Shown here: positions 44,139 to 52,961 of the stretch, in pieces
How the letters are laid out: every line of letters starts with the position of its first letter
Numbering within the stretch: the first letter of the stretch is position 1
Assembly: GCF_001613935.1 (NCBI RefSeq)
Contig: NZ_LQCI01000014.1
Coordinates: 131,383-195,382 of the forward strand
Direction: 5' to 3'
DNA length: 64,000 nt
Source of the DNA: Amycolatopsis regifaucium
GTDB taxonomy: Bacteria > Actinomycetota > Actinomycetes > Mycobacteriales > Pseudonocardiaceae
Made by a program: the position numbers and the translations under genes
Notes under the pieces: generated by a model
Database searches by the model: none
Told to the model about the DNA's origin: nothing
What the model saw: only the letters and a program-made list of their open reading frames with translations

Positions 44139-45131
44139 GTGACCGACGAACCGACCAAGACCCTGAAGCTGATGGTGACGGGCGGAGCCGGTTATGTGGG
44201 CAGCGTCTGCGCGGCCCGCCTCATCGAGGCCGGGCACGATGTCACCGTGGTCGACGACCTCTCCACCGGGCACGCCGACGCGGTGCACCCGGACGCCACC
44301 TTCGTCGAGGGCGACGCCGCCGAGGTCGCGCGGCGCGTCCTCGGTGACGGCTTCGACGGTGTCCTCCACTTCGCCGCCAAATCGCTGGTCGGCGAGTCGA
44401 TGACGGATCCGGCGAAGTACTGGGAGGGCAACGTCCTGACCTCGCTTCGCCTGCTCGAGGCCATGCGCGATCACGGCACGAAGCGGCTGGTGTTCTCCTC
44501 CACCGCGGCCACCTATGGCGAGCCCGAGTCCTCCCCCATTCCCGAGTCGGCGCCGACCCAGCCGACGAACACCTACGGCGCCACGAAGCTGGCCATCGAC
44601 CACGCGATCACGTCGTTCTCGCGCGCCCACGGCATCGCCGCGGCGAGCCTGCGCTACTTCAACGTCGCCGGCGCCTACGGCTCCTTCGGCGAGCGTCACG
44701 CCACTGAAACCCATCTGATCCCCCTCGTACTCCAGGTCGCCACCGGGGACCGCGAGCGGATCCAGATCTTCGGTGACGACTACCCCACCGCGGACGGCAC
44801 CGCCATCCGCGACTACATCCACGTGGTCGACCTCGCCGACGCGCATCTGCTGGCCCTGCGCCACGTGGTCGACGGCGAGCACCGCATCTACAACCTCGGC
44901 AGCGGTACCGGTTTCTCCGTGCTCGAGGTGATCGAGGCATGCCGCCGCGTCACCGGCCACGAGATCCCCGCCGCGGTCGCGCCGCGCCGCGCGGGCGACC
45001 CGTCGGTGCTGGTGGCCTCCAGCGCGCGGGCGGGCGACGAACTCGGCTGGAAGCCCGAGCGCACCGACCTCGACGGCATCGTGGCCGACGCCTGGGAGTT
45101 CACGCGCTCCCGCCGGACGACTCGAGGCTGA
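44139..45131 (+). CDS. galE: UDP-glucose 4-epimerase
   Basis: The 330-residue extended SDR interconverts UDP-glucose and UDP-galactose. [21 protein letters not shown] binds [14 protein letters not shown] carries the active Ser/Thr, and [11 protein letters not shown] carries Tyr-x3-Lys. [14 protein letters not shown] and [13 protein letters not shown] are also typical. GTG 44139 follows AGAAAGG. Its 3' end overlaps the convergent DUF4192 gene by 32 bp. Confidence 0.93.
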   Translation: MTDEPTKTLKLMVTGGAGYVGSVCAARLIEAGHDVTVVDDLSTGHADAVHPDATFVEGDAAEVARRVLGDGFDGVLHFAAKSLVGESMTDPAKYWEGNVLTSLRLLEAMRDHGTKRLVFSSTAATYGEPESSPIPESAPTQPTNTYGATKLAIDHAITSFSRAHGIAAASLRYFNVAGAYGSFGERHATETHLIPLVLQVATGDRERIQIFGDDYPTADGTAIRDYIHVVDLADAHLLALRHVVDGEHRIYNLGSGTGFSVLEVIEACRRVTGHEIPAAVAPRRAGDPSVLVASSARAGDELGWKPERTDLDGIVADAWEFTRSRRTTRG

Positions 45132-46167
45132 GCACGTACCGCGGCCCTTCCTCCTGCTGCCGCAGAACGATCCCGGCCACTTCGGACGGAGCCAGCATCG
45201 AGTCCAAAGCGACTGTCAGCAGCCTGGCGAGCCCGTGTTCCGGATCGACTGCACAGGCCCTGGCCAGCGCCATCCCGGCGACGGTCAGGTCACCGCGGGC
45301 GTAGGCGGCGTGCGCCTTCAAACACAGTGCCTCGGCGGACTCCGGTTCGGGTAGTTCCCTGGCCAGGCGGAGCCAGAGATCTTCCGCGGCCCTCGCCAGT
45401 GGTGAATCCGCCGGAGCGGCGGTGAGCAGGCAGGCGCTCCGGACCTCGACGAGGGAAAGCGCCCAAGCCAGCCGGACGGCCTGATCGTCGGTGATCGTCC
45501 TGTCGCCACGCGCGACGCGGGCGAGCGCGGCGTTCACCTCGGCGAGCCCCGCCTCGACGACGGGCTCGTCCGGCCACGGCGGGTCGGCCAGCCTGTTCAG
45601 GAGGTCGGCACGCCGGGCGAGGGTTTCCGGCGGACCGGCGTCGAAAAGGTGCTCCAGCTCCTCCCGGCTCTCGCGGGTGATGTGGCCGTCGCTGGTGACG
45701 ATCGCGGCGATCACCGACTCGCGCGGGTCGGGCAGGACGCCGCCGCAGCTCGTATCGCGGTAGCAGCCCCACGGCACGCCCGCGGCGATCCGCGGCGCCC
45801 ACAGCGGATGCAGCACGGGGATGCCGAACTCGGCGAGCGAGGATTCCAGGCGCCGGACGAAGCGGCGGCGCGGTGGCCGCCCGGCCGGATTCAGGGTGCC
45901 ACCGCCGATGACGGCCACGGTGGCGCCGGTATGCGCGGTCGCGGACAGCCGGGCCGCGAGATCGAACGCCTGGTCTTTCTCCAGGCCGGGTGGTGGGAGG
46001 TCCACACGCAGGGTGAGTCCCTGCCGCTTGCGGTCCGGCCCTCGCTGGCCGAAGACGACGACGGAGTCCTCGGGATGGAATCCGAGGATGTACGGGATCG
46101 CGGCGAGCAGGTCCGCCGGATCCTTCAGATCGACCTTGGGCCTGCCGGTCGGGGTGGTTGTGGTCAT
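45100..46167 (-). CDS. DUF4192 domain protein
   Basis: The 355-residue actinobacterial protein of unknown function has the DUF4192 opening [30 protein letters not shown] near residue 10, followed by repeated Leu/Ala-rich helices and a C-terminal TPR-like segment ([33 protein letters not shown]). No membrane segment is seen. ATG 46167 is preferred because AAGGTGGGG precedes it. Two DnaA-box-like 9-mers lie 52-80 bp upstream. Confidence 0.85.
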   Translation of the reverse strand: MTTTTPTGRPKVDLKDPADLLAAIPYILGFHPEDSVVVFGQRGPDRKRQGLTLRVDLPPPGLEKDQAFDLAARLSATAHTGATVAVIGGGTLNPAGRPPRRRFVRRLESSLAEFGIPVLHPLWAPRIAAGVPWGCYRDTSCGGVLPDPRESVIAAIVTSDGHITRESREELEHLFDAGPPETLARRADLLNRLADPPWPDEPVVEAGLAEVNAALARVARGDRTITDDQAVRLAWALSLVEVRSACLLTAAPADSPLARAAEDLWLRLARELPEPESAEALCLKAHAAYARGDLTVAGMALARACAVDPEHGLARLLTVALDSMLAPSEVAGIVLRQQEEGPRYVLSLESSGGSA

Positions 46168-46218
46168 GCCCCCACCTTGCGGCGGGAATGGGGCCGCCGG
46201 GTGGGGGCATGGCAGATC

Positions 46219-46246
46219 TGTGGACAACCGGGACCGTTGTGGACAA
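46219..46246. promoter_or_regulatory. Two DnaA-box-like 9-mers
   Basis: TGTGGACAA occurs at 46219-46227 and 46238-46246, the same orientation, 19 bp apart. Its complement TTGTCCACA is the actinobacterial DnaA box consensus. Two exact copies this close are unlikely by chance. They lie in the 150-bp gap upstream of the DUF4192 gene. Confidence 0.45.
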
Positions 46247-46317
46247 CTGCCCCCGGGACCGGGCGCGGGACGCCGATCCTGTCGGTGGGGTGGACTATGT
46301 TGCCCGGCCCCGCAGGG

Positions 46318-47172
46318 TCAGCCGCAGTGCTCGAACGGGCTCTCGTAAGCGTTCGACCCGACCGAGCCGCCCCACTTCACGCAGGTCGAGGCGGCCGTCT
46401 TCTTCACCGGTCCGGCGTAGTAGGTGAAGCTGCCGGAGTCGGTCACGCGGGCCGAACCCTGGACTTCGAGGAACGCCGACACCGGCGAAGCGGTGCCGAG
46501 CGAAACCGCCTTCAGCGTCGTCACGCAGTTGGCCTTGGTCGAGGCGTTGTAGAGCAGGTACGCCGTGCCCGAGTTGTTCGCGAGCCCCTGCGAGTCGACC
46601 ACCGAGAAGCCGCTGCCGCACACCTCCGTGGCCTCGTACGGGTTGCCACCGCACGAGTTCTTGCTGGTGAAGTCGGTGTGGCCGTAGTACGGCACCGCGA
46701 CGCCGTTCAGCGTCGCCTTCTGCGCCACGCCGTTCAGCCGCTCTTCGAAGTGCAGGTGAGGACCGGTAACCCCGCCGGTCGCCCCCGCCGTGCCGAGCTG
46801 CTTGCCGAGGCTGACGGCCTGGCCGACCGAGACCGACTGAGTCGACAGGTGGGCATAGCGGGTGGTCCAGCCACCACCGTGATCGACCTCGACCCAGCGC
46901 CCGTAGCTCGTGCTGCCTTCGTTGGCGACCCGGCTGACGGTGCCGCCCGCCGAGGCCAGCACCGGCATCCCGGTGATCCCCGACTTCTGGAAGTCGACCG
47001 AGTTCGCCGGGCTGTGCCCGCTGAACGTCGCGGCCGTGACCGTCACGCCGCATTTGAACGGGACCTGGAAGTTCGGGGCGGCCGACGCCTGCGACGTCCC
47101 GGCCAAGGTCAGGCCGAGCGCGGGGAGAACGGTGGCCGCGGCGAGCACTGCGAGGCGGCGCAACCTGGACAT
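46318..47172 (-). CDS. Secreted M23-family metallopeptidase
   Basis: The 284-residue protein has a signal peptide (LAVLAAATVLPALGLTLAGT ending in QASAA), so it is exported. The LytM/M23 domain has SGHSPANSVDF (first His and Asp ligands), YGRWVEVDHGGGWTTRYAHLS, and GPHLHFEE (HxH). M23 enzymes cleave peptide cross-links of peptidoglycan or elastin-like substrates. The extra C-terminal half (about 110 residues with several Cys) is unassigned. GGAGG precedes the ATG. Confidence 0.9.
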   Translation of the reverse strand: MSRLRRLAVLAAATVLPALGLTLAGTSQASAAPNFQVPFKCGVTVTAATFSGHSPANSVDFQKSGITGMPVLASAGGTVSRVANEGSTSYGRWVEVDHGGGWTTRYAHLSTQSVSVGQAVSLGKQLGTAGATGGVTGPHLHFEERLNGVAQKATLNGVAVPYYGHTDFTSKNSCGGNPYEATEVCGSGFSVVDSQGLANNSGTAYLLYNASTKANCVTTLKAVSLGTASPVSAFLEVQGSARVTDSGSFTYYAGPVKKTAASTCVKWGGSVGSNAYESPFEHCG

Positions 47173-47339
47173 GGAGACCTCCATCAGCTGGGAAAGCCGG
47201 ACGCTTCGAAGCAAAGCCGGAGGAAATACATTTTCCATACAAGCGCACTGCCGGGTGGGGGTTTTCGGCCTCCCGGTCCGATCGGCCCCTTGGCGGCGGT
47301 CGACCGTGGCGGCGTCCGGGCTTGTGGCTTCCGGAGTCC

Positions 47340-47398
47340 CAGTACATGAAGGCCCCCTTCCTTGCGCCTGACGCAAGGAAGGGGGCCTTCATGTACTG
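47340..47398. terminator. 27-bp perfect palindrome after the S15 peptidase gene (AAGGCCCC family)
   Basis: The arms 47340-47366 and 47372-47398 are perfectly complementary over 27 bases with a 5-nt loop. The arm contains GTACATGAAGGCCCCCTTCC then TTGCG, nearly the sequence of the 15493-15555 element. It lies 45 bp past the S15 gene stop and upstream of the M23 gene, so it probably terminates the S15 transcript. Confidence 0.75.
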
Positions 47399-47442
47399 CA
47401 CCGCGGGCAAGGGCACCGGAACGCCGGACGGACCGACCCGGC

Positions 47443-49254
47443 TCAGCCGAAGGCGGCTCGCAGCGCGGGCTTCCCGCCCGCCACCGGCAGCACCACGGTG
47501 GTCCGGTTCAGTTCGAGCGCGATCCCCGCCCCGGGCTTCGGCCGGAGCGTGTAGTCGTGGTCACTGGAGGCCAGCAGGAACTCGATCTTGTGCCCGGCCG
47601 CGAGCAGGTAGTCCTTCGCGACCAGTTCGACCTCGACGCGGTAGCTCTCGCCGGGGGTGATCGGCTCGGTACGGGCGGGGTCGCGGCGGTTCTGCGGATC
47701 GGTCCAGCCACGGCTGATCACCTTGGCCGTACCGTCCGGCGCACGGTCGACGAGCACCGCCGTCACGTTCGCGGCGGGCTTGTCGAAGGACACCGACAGA
47801 CCGGCCTTCGCGGTACCGGAGAGACGTACCGGCTGCTTCGCCGCGGAGGTCGAGTACAGCAGCCGGTTGCCCGACGACGTCGCGGCGGCGAGCTGTTCGA
47901 TGGTCTTGCTCGCGTCGTCGGCCAGTTTCTCGACGGCGGGCTTGCCCGGAACGGGGTTGCGCGTGTCGAGCGTGCCCTTCGAGGAACCACCGGGCCACGG
48001 GTAGAGCTTCACGTCCTGGGTGCCCGGCAGCGGCCACTCCGGCTCGTCCACCCACGACTTGTCCTCGCGCTGGATGGTGGCCTTCGGCTCGCGCTCGATG
48101 CCGTTGTCCACGTCGTAGAGGTAGTGCGACATCCACTTGTTCAGCGTGGCGAGCCAGACGTCACGGCGGAGGCTGTACGGGTCGGCGTGCCCGGACTGGT
48201 GCAGCCAGATCTTGTGCTCGACGCCACGTGCCTTGAGCATTTCGTACCACCGCGTGCCCTGGTCGGTCTTGACGTTCCAGTCGCCGAGGCCGTGCACCAC
48301 GAGCACCGAAGCGCGCACCTTGTTGACGTCGTTGCGGTAGTTCCGCACGTCCCAGAAGCGGCTGTAGTCGCCGGTCACCCGGTCCTGGTCGACGGCGATG
48401 CGGTCGATCAGCGGGCGGCAGACGGTGCGATCCTGTCGCGTGTGGACGTACTCGGCGAGCACGTCCGCGTCCTCGCCCTGGAATCCGCCCGCCGCGACGA
48501 CGGCGCCGTCGTTGCGGTAGTAGTCGTACCAGCTGGAGATCGCCGCGATCGGGACGATCGTCTCCAGTCCTTCGACGCCGGTGCTGGCCACCGCGTTCGG
48601 CAGCGTCCCGTTGTAGGAGACGCCCATCATCCCGGTCTTGCCGGTGCTCCAGTCCGCGACCGCGGCCTTGCCCGCCGCGTCACGCGCCGTCGCGCGGCCG
48701 TTCAGCCAGTCCACAATGGACTTCGCGCCGATGGTCTCGTTGACGTCGCCGGTGCTCGGGCAGCCGGTGGACTGGCCGCTGCCGAGCGATTCGCCGTACA
48801 CCACCGCGAACCCGCGGGCGGTGAAGTAGTCCTGGTAGCGCCAGCTGATCGGCACCGCGTTCGGGCCGACGGTCTTGGTCGCGATCCGCGGGCCCGCGGG
48901 GGCACGCTGGGCGCCGGGCACGTACAGCTCGACGTCGACGTTGTGGTTCGCGACGTCGTTGCCGCCCGCGTAGTACGGGCTGGCCTGGTAGACGACCGGG
49001 ACCTTCATCCCCTGCTGCGTCGCGCGGGGCCGCACCACCTCCGCGTGCACGAGGTCGTCCTTGCCGTCGCCGTCACTGTCGACCGGCGCGGTGACCCAGA
49101 CGTTCTCGCGGATGACGTCGGCCGGGTCGAACACCGGTTGCGCCTGGCCGCCGGAGAAGACCGGGGCCGGTGGCGTATCGGCCTGAGCCGGCAAGGCCGT
49201 CGCCGGCAGGACCAGGACGGCGGTGAACAAGGCGGCGAGCCGGGCGACTCTCAC
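47443..49254 (-). CDS. Secreted Xaa-Pro dipeptidyl-peptidase (family S15/CocE type)
   Basis: The 603-residue protein has a signal peptide (LAALFTAVLVLPATALPAQA). The S15 alpha/beta-hydrolase domain has the nucleophile in MMGVSYNGTLPNA near residue 225, the Asp in VVHGLGDWNVK, and the catalytic His in HQSGHADP. A C-terminal jelly-roll region (from about residue 410) typical of PepX/cocaine-esterase-like enzymes ends the protein. It likely removes Xaa-Pro dipeptides from extracellular peptides. GTG 49254 follows GGGGGT; an in-frame ATG seven codons upstream is less well supported. Confidence 0.85.
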   Translation of the reverse strand: MRVARLAALFTAVLVLPATALPAQADTPPAPVFSGGQAQPVFDPADVIRENVWVTAPVDSDGDGKDDLVHAEVVRPRATQQGMKVPVVYQASPYYAGGNDVANHNVDVELYVPGAQRAPAGPRIATKTVGPNAVPISWRYQDYFTARGFAVVYGESLGSGQSTGCPSTGDVNETIGAKSIVDWLNGRATARDAAGKAAVADWSTGKTGMMGVSYNGTLPNAVASTGVEGLETIVPIAAISSWYDYYRNDGAVVAAGGFQGEDADVLAEYVHTRQDRTVCRPLIDRIAVDQDRVTGDYSRFWDVRNYRNDVNKVRASVLVVHGLGDWNVKTDQGTRWYEMLKARGVEHKIWLHQSGHADPYSLRRDVWLATLNKWMSHYLYDVDNGIEREPKATIQREDKSWVDEPEWPLPGTQDVKLYPWPGGSSKGTLDTRNPVPGKPAVEKLADDASKTIEQLAAATSSGNRLLYSTSAAKQPVRLSGTAKAGLSVSFDKPAANVTAVLVDRAPDGTAKVISRGWTDPQNRRDPARTEPITPGESYRVEVELVAKDYLLAAGHKIEFLLASSDHDYTLRPKPGAGIALELNRTTVVLPVAGGKPALRAAFG

Positions 49255-49341
49255 GTGACCCCCAAAACCGGGCATGGCGGGCAGGACGAAGCTGAGGTTT
49301 CCGGCCACCCGGACAGGTGTCAAGAGACTAACGTCGGGGGC

Positions 49342-50907
49342 ATGCCGAGCACCGTGGAAGCCCCGATCGTCGCCGTCACCGTCTACCCGCACCACGCCCG
49401 GATCACGAGACGGGCGTCGGCGCGCCTCGACGGGGAAACACGCTTCGCGTTCGCGGGCCTGCCGTGGAACCTCGACGCCGATTCGGTCCGGGTCACCGGT
49501 TCCGGTCCGGCGGTCATCGCCGGGGTCGACGTCGCCGTCGAGCGCCATCCCGTACCCGCGGACGCCGCGCTGCGGGCGCTGACCGAACGGCGCCGGGCCG
49601 ATCAAGCGATCGTCGACGAGGTCGCGGACGCCGTCGCCGCGGAGACCGCGAAGGTCGATCTGCTGACCGGGCTGGCGGCACGCAGCGGCAAAAGTTTCGC
49701 GAAGGCGCTCGCGGCGGGCACGGCGGAACCGCCCCGGGTCGCCGAAGTCACCGACGCGCTCGGCACGCAACTGGCCGGCGCGCTGGGAAAACGCCGCGAA
49801 CTCGGCATCCGCCTCGCCCGGCTCCGCGACGACCTCAAGGCGCTGGACCGCGATATCGAGGCGAAGCAGGGCGTGTCCGAAGTGGACAGCGCGACGGTCA
49901 CGGTCGAATTGGACAGCGGGGAGGACGGCGCGGAGATCGGGCTGGAACTGTCCTATGTGGTCACGAACGCGAGCTGGGAACCGGGCTACGACGTCCGTGT
50001 CCGCGGCGAGGACGTCACGGTGACCTGGTACGGGCGGATCACCCAGCACACCGGCGAGGACTGGCCCGAATGCGAGCTGGCCCTCTCGACCGCGCGCCCG
50101 GCGAACACGGTGGAGGTGCCGGAACTCGAACCGTGGTTCCTCGACCGCGTACGCCCGGTCCCACCGGTCATGGCGCGTGCCGCGTACGGCAGCGCCTCGC
50201 CCGCGGGCGGCGGGATCCCGGAGTCGGTGGGCATGGCCGCGCCCGCCGGGCCTCCGATGGCGATGCGGACCGCCACCGTCGAAGAAGGCACCACCGCGGT
50301 GACCTACCGGCCAAGTCGTCCGGTGGCGGTGCCCTCGGGCGCGCAGGGTCACCGCACGACGCTTGCGCAGCTGGATCTGACCGCGAAACTGGGCTACGTC
50401 ACCGCTCCGGCGCTGTCGTCCGAGGCCTACCTGCGGGCGACCGTGGTCAACACGTCGGAGCACACCCTCCGGCCGGGGAAGGCGTCGGTATTCCACGAGA
50501 CGGAGTTCGTCGGCACCACGCGGCTCGACGTCTGGGCGCCGGGCGAAGAACTCGAACTCGCCCTCGGCGTGGACGACCGGATCCGGGTCGAACGCGAACT
50601 CACCCATCGTTCGGCGAGCAAGGCGACGCTGTCCGGCGTGCGTAAGCGCGAAGCCTCTTACACCACGACGGTCACCAATCACAGCCCTCGCGAAGCCGTC
50701 GTGACCGTGCTGGACCAGGCGCCGGTCTCCCGCGACGAGGCGATCACGGTCCGGGAGGTCCGCGCGGTTCCGGAGCCTGTGGAGCGGACAGAGCTGGGCG
50801 AGTTCACCTGGCGGCTGACGCTCGCCCCGGGCTCGAAGACGGTCGTGACGCTCGGGTACCGGGTGGACGTCGCGAAGGGGGTCGAGCTGTCGGGGTGGCG
50901 GGAGTAG
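49342..50907 (+). CDS. MuiA-like protein (DUF4139/DUF4140)
   Basis: The 521-residue protein is of the mucoidy inhibitor A type. The N-terminal DUF4140 part (VAVTVYPHHARITRRA, GLPWNLDADSVRVTG) leads into a coiled-coil section (residues about 85-185). The C-terminal DUF4139 part has LSYVVTNASWEPGYDVRV and GRITQHTGEDWPECELALSTARP. The biochemical function is unknown. It is a single-gene unit on the plus strand, divergent from the S15 peptidase. Confidence 0.85.
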   Translation: MPSTVEAPIVAVTVYPHHARITRRASARLDGETRFAFAGLPWNLDADSVRVTGSGPAVIAGVDVAVERHPVPADAALRALTERRRADQAIVDEVADAVAAETAKVDLLTGLAARSGKSFAKALAAGTAEPPRVAEVTDALGTQLAGALGKRRELGIRLARLRDDLKALDRDIEAKQGVSEVDSATVTVELDSGEDGAEIGLELSYVVTNASWEPGYDVRVRGEDVTVTWYGRITQHTGEDWPECELALSTARPANTVEVPELEPWFLDRVRPVPPVMARAAYGSASPAGGGIPESVGMAAPAGPPMAMRTATVEEGTTAVTYRPSRPVAVPSGAQGHRTTLAQLDLTAKLGYVTAPALSSEAYLRATVVNTSEHTLRPGKASVFHETEFVGTTRLDVWAPGEELELALGVDDRIRVERELTHRSASKATLSGVRKREASYTTTVTNHSPREAVVTVLDQAPVSRDEAITVREVRAVPEPVERTELGEFTWRLTLAPGSKTVVTLGYRVDVAKGVELSGWRE

Positions 50908-50915
50908 ATCCCGGC

Positions 50916-50972
50916 ATGCCATGAAAGGTCCTTTCCTTGCGAAATTTGCAAGGAAAGGACCTTTCATGGCAT
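50916..50972. terminator. 25-bp perfect palindrome between convergent genes (AAGGCCCC family, TCC variant)
   Basis: The arms 50916-50940 and 50948-50972 (ATGCCATGAAAGGTCCTTTC core) are perfectly complementary over 25 bases with a 7-nt GAAATTT loop. It lies between the MuiA stop and the CBS-protein stop and should act in both directions. Confidence 0.8.
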
Positions 50973-50985
50973 TTGGCAGAGCGGA

Positions 50986-51417
50986 TCAGCCCTGGGAGAT
51001 GTAGGCCTCCAGCTGCTCCTGGCTCTTCTCCAGTTGTTCCATCCGCGTCTTCACGACGTCGCCGATGCTCACGATCCCCGCGAGCCTGCCGTCGACCAGG
51101 ACCGGGACGTGCCGGATGCGGCGTTCGGTCATCAGCACCGACAGCTGGTCCACCGAGTCCTCGGGGGTGCAACTGGCGACCATCTTGGTCATGATCGCGG
51201 CCACCGATCCGTCGAGCAGCTGGGGCCCGCGTTCGTTGAGCCGTCGCACCACGTCCCGTTCGGAGACGATCCCGACGATCCCGCCCTCGTCGTCGACGAC
51301 CACCAGGGCCCCGACATTGTGCTCCGCGAGTCTCTCGAGCAGTTCGGTGACGTTCGTCTCCGGCGAGACGGTCGCGACGGCCGCCCCCTTGTTCCGCAAC
51401 AGATCGGAAATCCGCAT
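50986..51417 (-). CDS. CBS-pair domain protein
   Basis: The 143-residue protein consists of two CBS motifs: VSPETNVTELLERLAEHNVGALVVVDDEGGIVGIVSERDVVRRL and CTPEDSVDQLSVLMTERRIRHVPVLVDGRLAGIVSIGDVVK. CBS pairs bind adenosine nucleotides and often form stand-alone sensor dimers. No partner domain is fused. GGAGGA precedes ATG 51417. Confidence 0.9.
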   Translation of the reverse strand: MRISDLLRNKGAAVATVSPETNVTELLERLAEHNVGALVVVDDEGGIVGIVSERDVVRRLNERGPQLLDGSVAAIMTKMVASCTPEDSVDQLSVLMTERRIRHVPVLVDGRLAGIVSIGDVVKTRMEQLEKSQEQLEAYISQG

Positions 51418-51494
51418 ACGCGCTCCTCCCGGATGGGTGACCTGAGTCACTCCAGGTTATGGCCTGACCGCCATGGGCGAAAGTCCGGAGAGTC

Positions 51495-51947
51495 CTATTC
51501 GATACCCAGCCTGGTCGCGAGCGCGTCGTACGCCGCGATGATCCCGGTGCCATAGGGGTCGTCGCCGAGCGCGCCGAGGGTGCCGCGGCCCAGCTCCCAC
51601 TGGGCCTTCGCGGCCTCGTGATCACCGAGTTTGCGGTAATCCTCGGCCAGGTTCAGGTGCAAGGACGGATAGAACCCGCGCACGGCCAAGGTCGCGTGGT
51701 ACTCCTGGGCGCGTTCGTCGGTCAGCGAATCCGCCGCCGCGAGCGCGCGGAGATCCCAGGCGAGTTCGTCGGCCGGGTCGTCGCAGACGTCGGCCATGTA
51801 GTGCGCGAGCGCGCATCGGTGCAGCGGGTCGCCGTCTTCGCCGATCCGCTCCCACAGCGCGGCGAACCTCTCGCGCGCACCGGCCCGGTCCCCGGAGATG
51901 TGCAGCTGGAGGCCGGTGTGGATCTCGGCCATCACGTCATCGGTCAT
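51495..51947 (-). CDS. Small helical (TPR-like) protein
   Basis: The 150-residue all-helical protein shows TPR-like pairs (AEIHTGLQLHISGDRAGARERFAALWERIGEDGD and SLHLNLAEDYRKLGDHEAAKAQWELGRGTLGAL). No enzyme motif or signal peptide is present. ATG 51947 overlaps the metallopeptidase stop (ATGA), so the two are co-translated. The function is unknown; a chaperone-like or protein-binding role is possible. Confidence 0.75.
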   Translation of the reverse strand: MTDDVMAEIHTGLQLHISGDRAGARERFAALWERIGEDGDPLHRCALAHYMADVCDDPADELAWDLRALAAADSLTDERAQEYHATLAVRGFYPSLHLNLAEDYRKLGDHEAAKAQWELGRGTLGALGDDPYGTGIIAAYDALATRLGIE

Positions 51948-52876
51948 TTGACGTCGGCGGCCGGTGCCGCCCAGGTGTTGCACGCCGAAGTCGCCTTCGC
52001 GGAAAACCCGGCCTTCGCCCACTTCAGCTGATTGCGACGGCTGCCGTGGGTGTCACTGTCATCGGTGCGGCCGTAGTCGGCGAGCGCCGCGTTGGCCAGT
52101 GAGGAGCTGATCGACCCGCGTCCGGAGGCGGCCGCGAGGGCGAGCGCGCCGAAGCAGTTCGCCTGCAGTTCGATGCGGCGGACTAGTTCCTTGTCCGCCG
52201 GGGTGTCCTCGTCCGGGGAGGACATCTTCTCCGCGGCCGCCGACAGGATCCCGCTGGACCGCTGGACGTGGTGCCCGTACTCGTGGGCCATCGTCGCGAG
52301 ATGACGCGACCGTTCGAGGCCCGCGTCGCCGAGCATCCATTCGGTCGGCGCGTAGATCGTGGTGTCACCGCCGCAGTAGTAGGCGACGGCCTCGGTCTCG
52401 CTCGGTGCCTTCCCGCAGGCGCTGGTCTCGGGCAGCGTCACCTGGACGGTCGCCGTCAGCGTCGGCTCGTTCGCCTGGTCCAAAGCCGGTTTCCAGGCTT
52501 CGGCGAGACAGGAGGCGAAGGTCTTGTAGTACGTCTCCAGCTTCGCGGCGTCACGGCTGATCGCCGGGAGGCGGCAGGTGACCGCGCCGAGCGCGACGCC
52601 TTCGGCGAGCAGCGGGTTCGTGTCCAGTTCCCGCACCTCCTTGGGCGGAGGTTTCGCCTTCCCCGCGGGTGCCTTGGCCACTTCCGAGGTGAGCGCGTCG
52701 GGGGCTGGGAGGGCCTGGCCGTCGATCTTGCGCGGTCCGCCCGCCATCGCCATGCCTGCCGCGGTGAGGACGGCGACGATGAGCAGCCCGACCACGGCGG
52801 AACCCGTTTTGCGGGGGCTTCCGGGGCGAGGTGGAGACGGCGCCAACGATCTGGGTACCTCGTCGGTGCCGGTCAT
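51944..52876 (-). CDS. Neutral zinc metallopeptidase (YpfJ-type)
   Basis: The 310-residue protein has one membrane helix near residues 28-46 (AVVGLLIVAVLTAAGMAMAGG) as signal anchor. The extracellular zinc metallopeptidase of the PF04228 group has HEYGHHVQRSSG (HExxH-type site) near residue 200, followed by RRIELQANCFGALAL, which supplies the downstream Glu ligand. Substrates are unknown for the family. ATG 52876 follows GGGGGA. Confidence 0.88.
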   Translation of the reverse strand: MTGTDEVPRSLAPSPPRPGSPRKTGSAVVGLLIVAVLTAAGMAMAGGPRKIDGQALPAPDALTSEVAKAPAGKAKPPPKEVRELDTNPLLAEGVALGAVTCRLPAISRDAAKLETYYKTFASCLAEAWKPALDQANEPTLTATVQVTLPETSACGKAPSETEAVAYYCGGDTTIYAPTEWMLGDAGLERSRHLATMAHEYGHHVQRSSGILSAAAEKMSSPDEDTPADKELVRRIELQANCFGALALAAASGRGSISSSLANAALADYGRTDDSDTHGSRRNQLKWAKAGFSAKATSACNTWAAPAADVK

Positions 52877-52961
52877 GGTCTCCCCCAAGCGTGCGAGCCC
52901 TCAGCATACGGAATGCCACACCTGGTGGCGCCAGGACGGAGTGCCCGGCGAGACTGTCAGC

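Noticed and set aside
46295..47416. Frames starting MKAPFLA or similar in the palindromes
   Set aside because: The palindrome arm reads ATGAAGGC..., which makes false starts. Nothing downstream in those frames looks like protein.
47362..50907. A single 1181-residue plus-strand frame
   Set aside because: Only the last 521 residues (MuiA) show homology-like text. The first 660 are antisense to the S15 peptidase, a common effect of high GC.
47443..50967. A 1174-residue minus-strand frame starting MKGPFLA
   Set aside because: The start lies in the palindrome at 50916-50972 and the upstream half is antisense to MuiA. The real protein starts at 49254 with a signal peptide.
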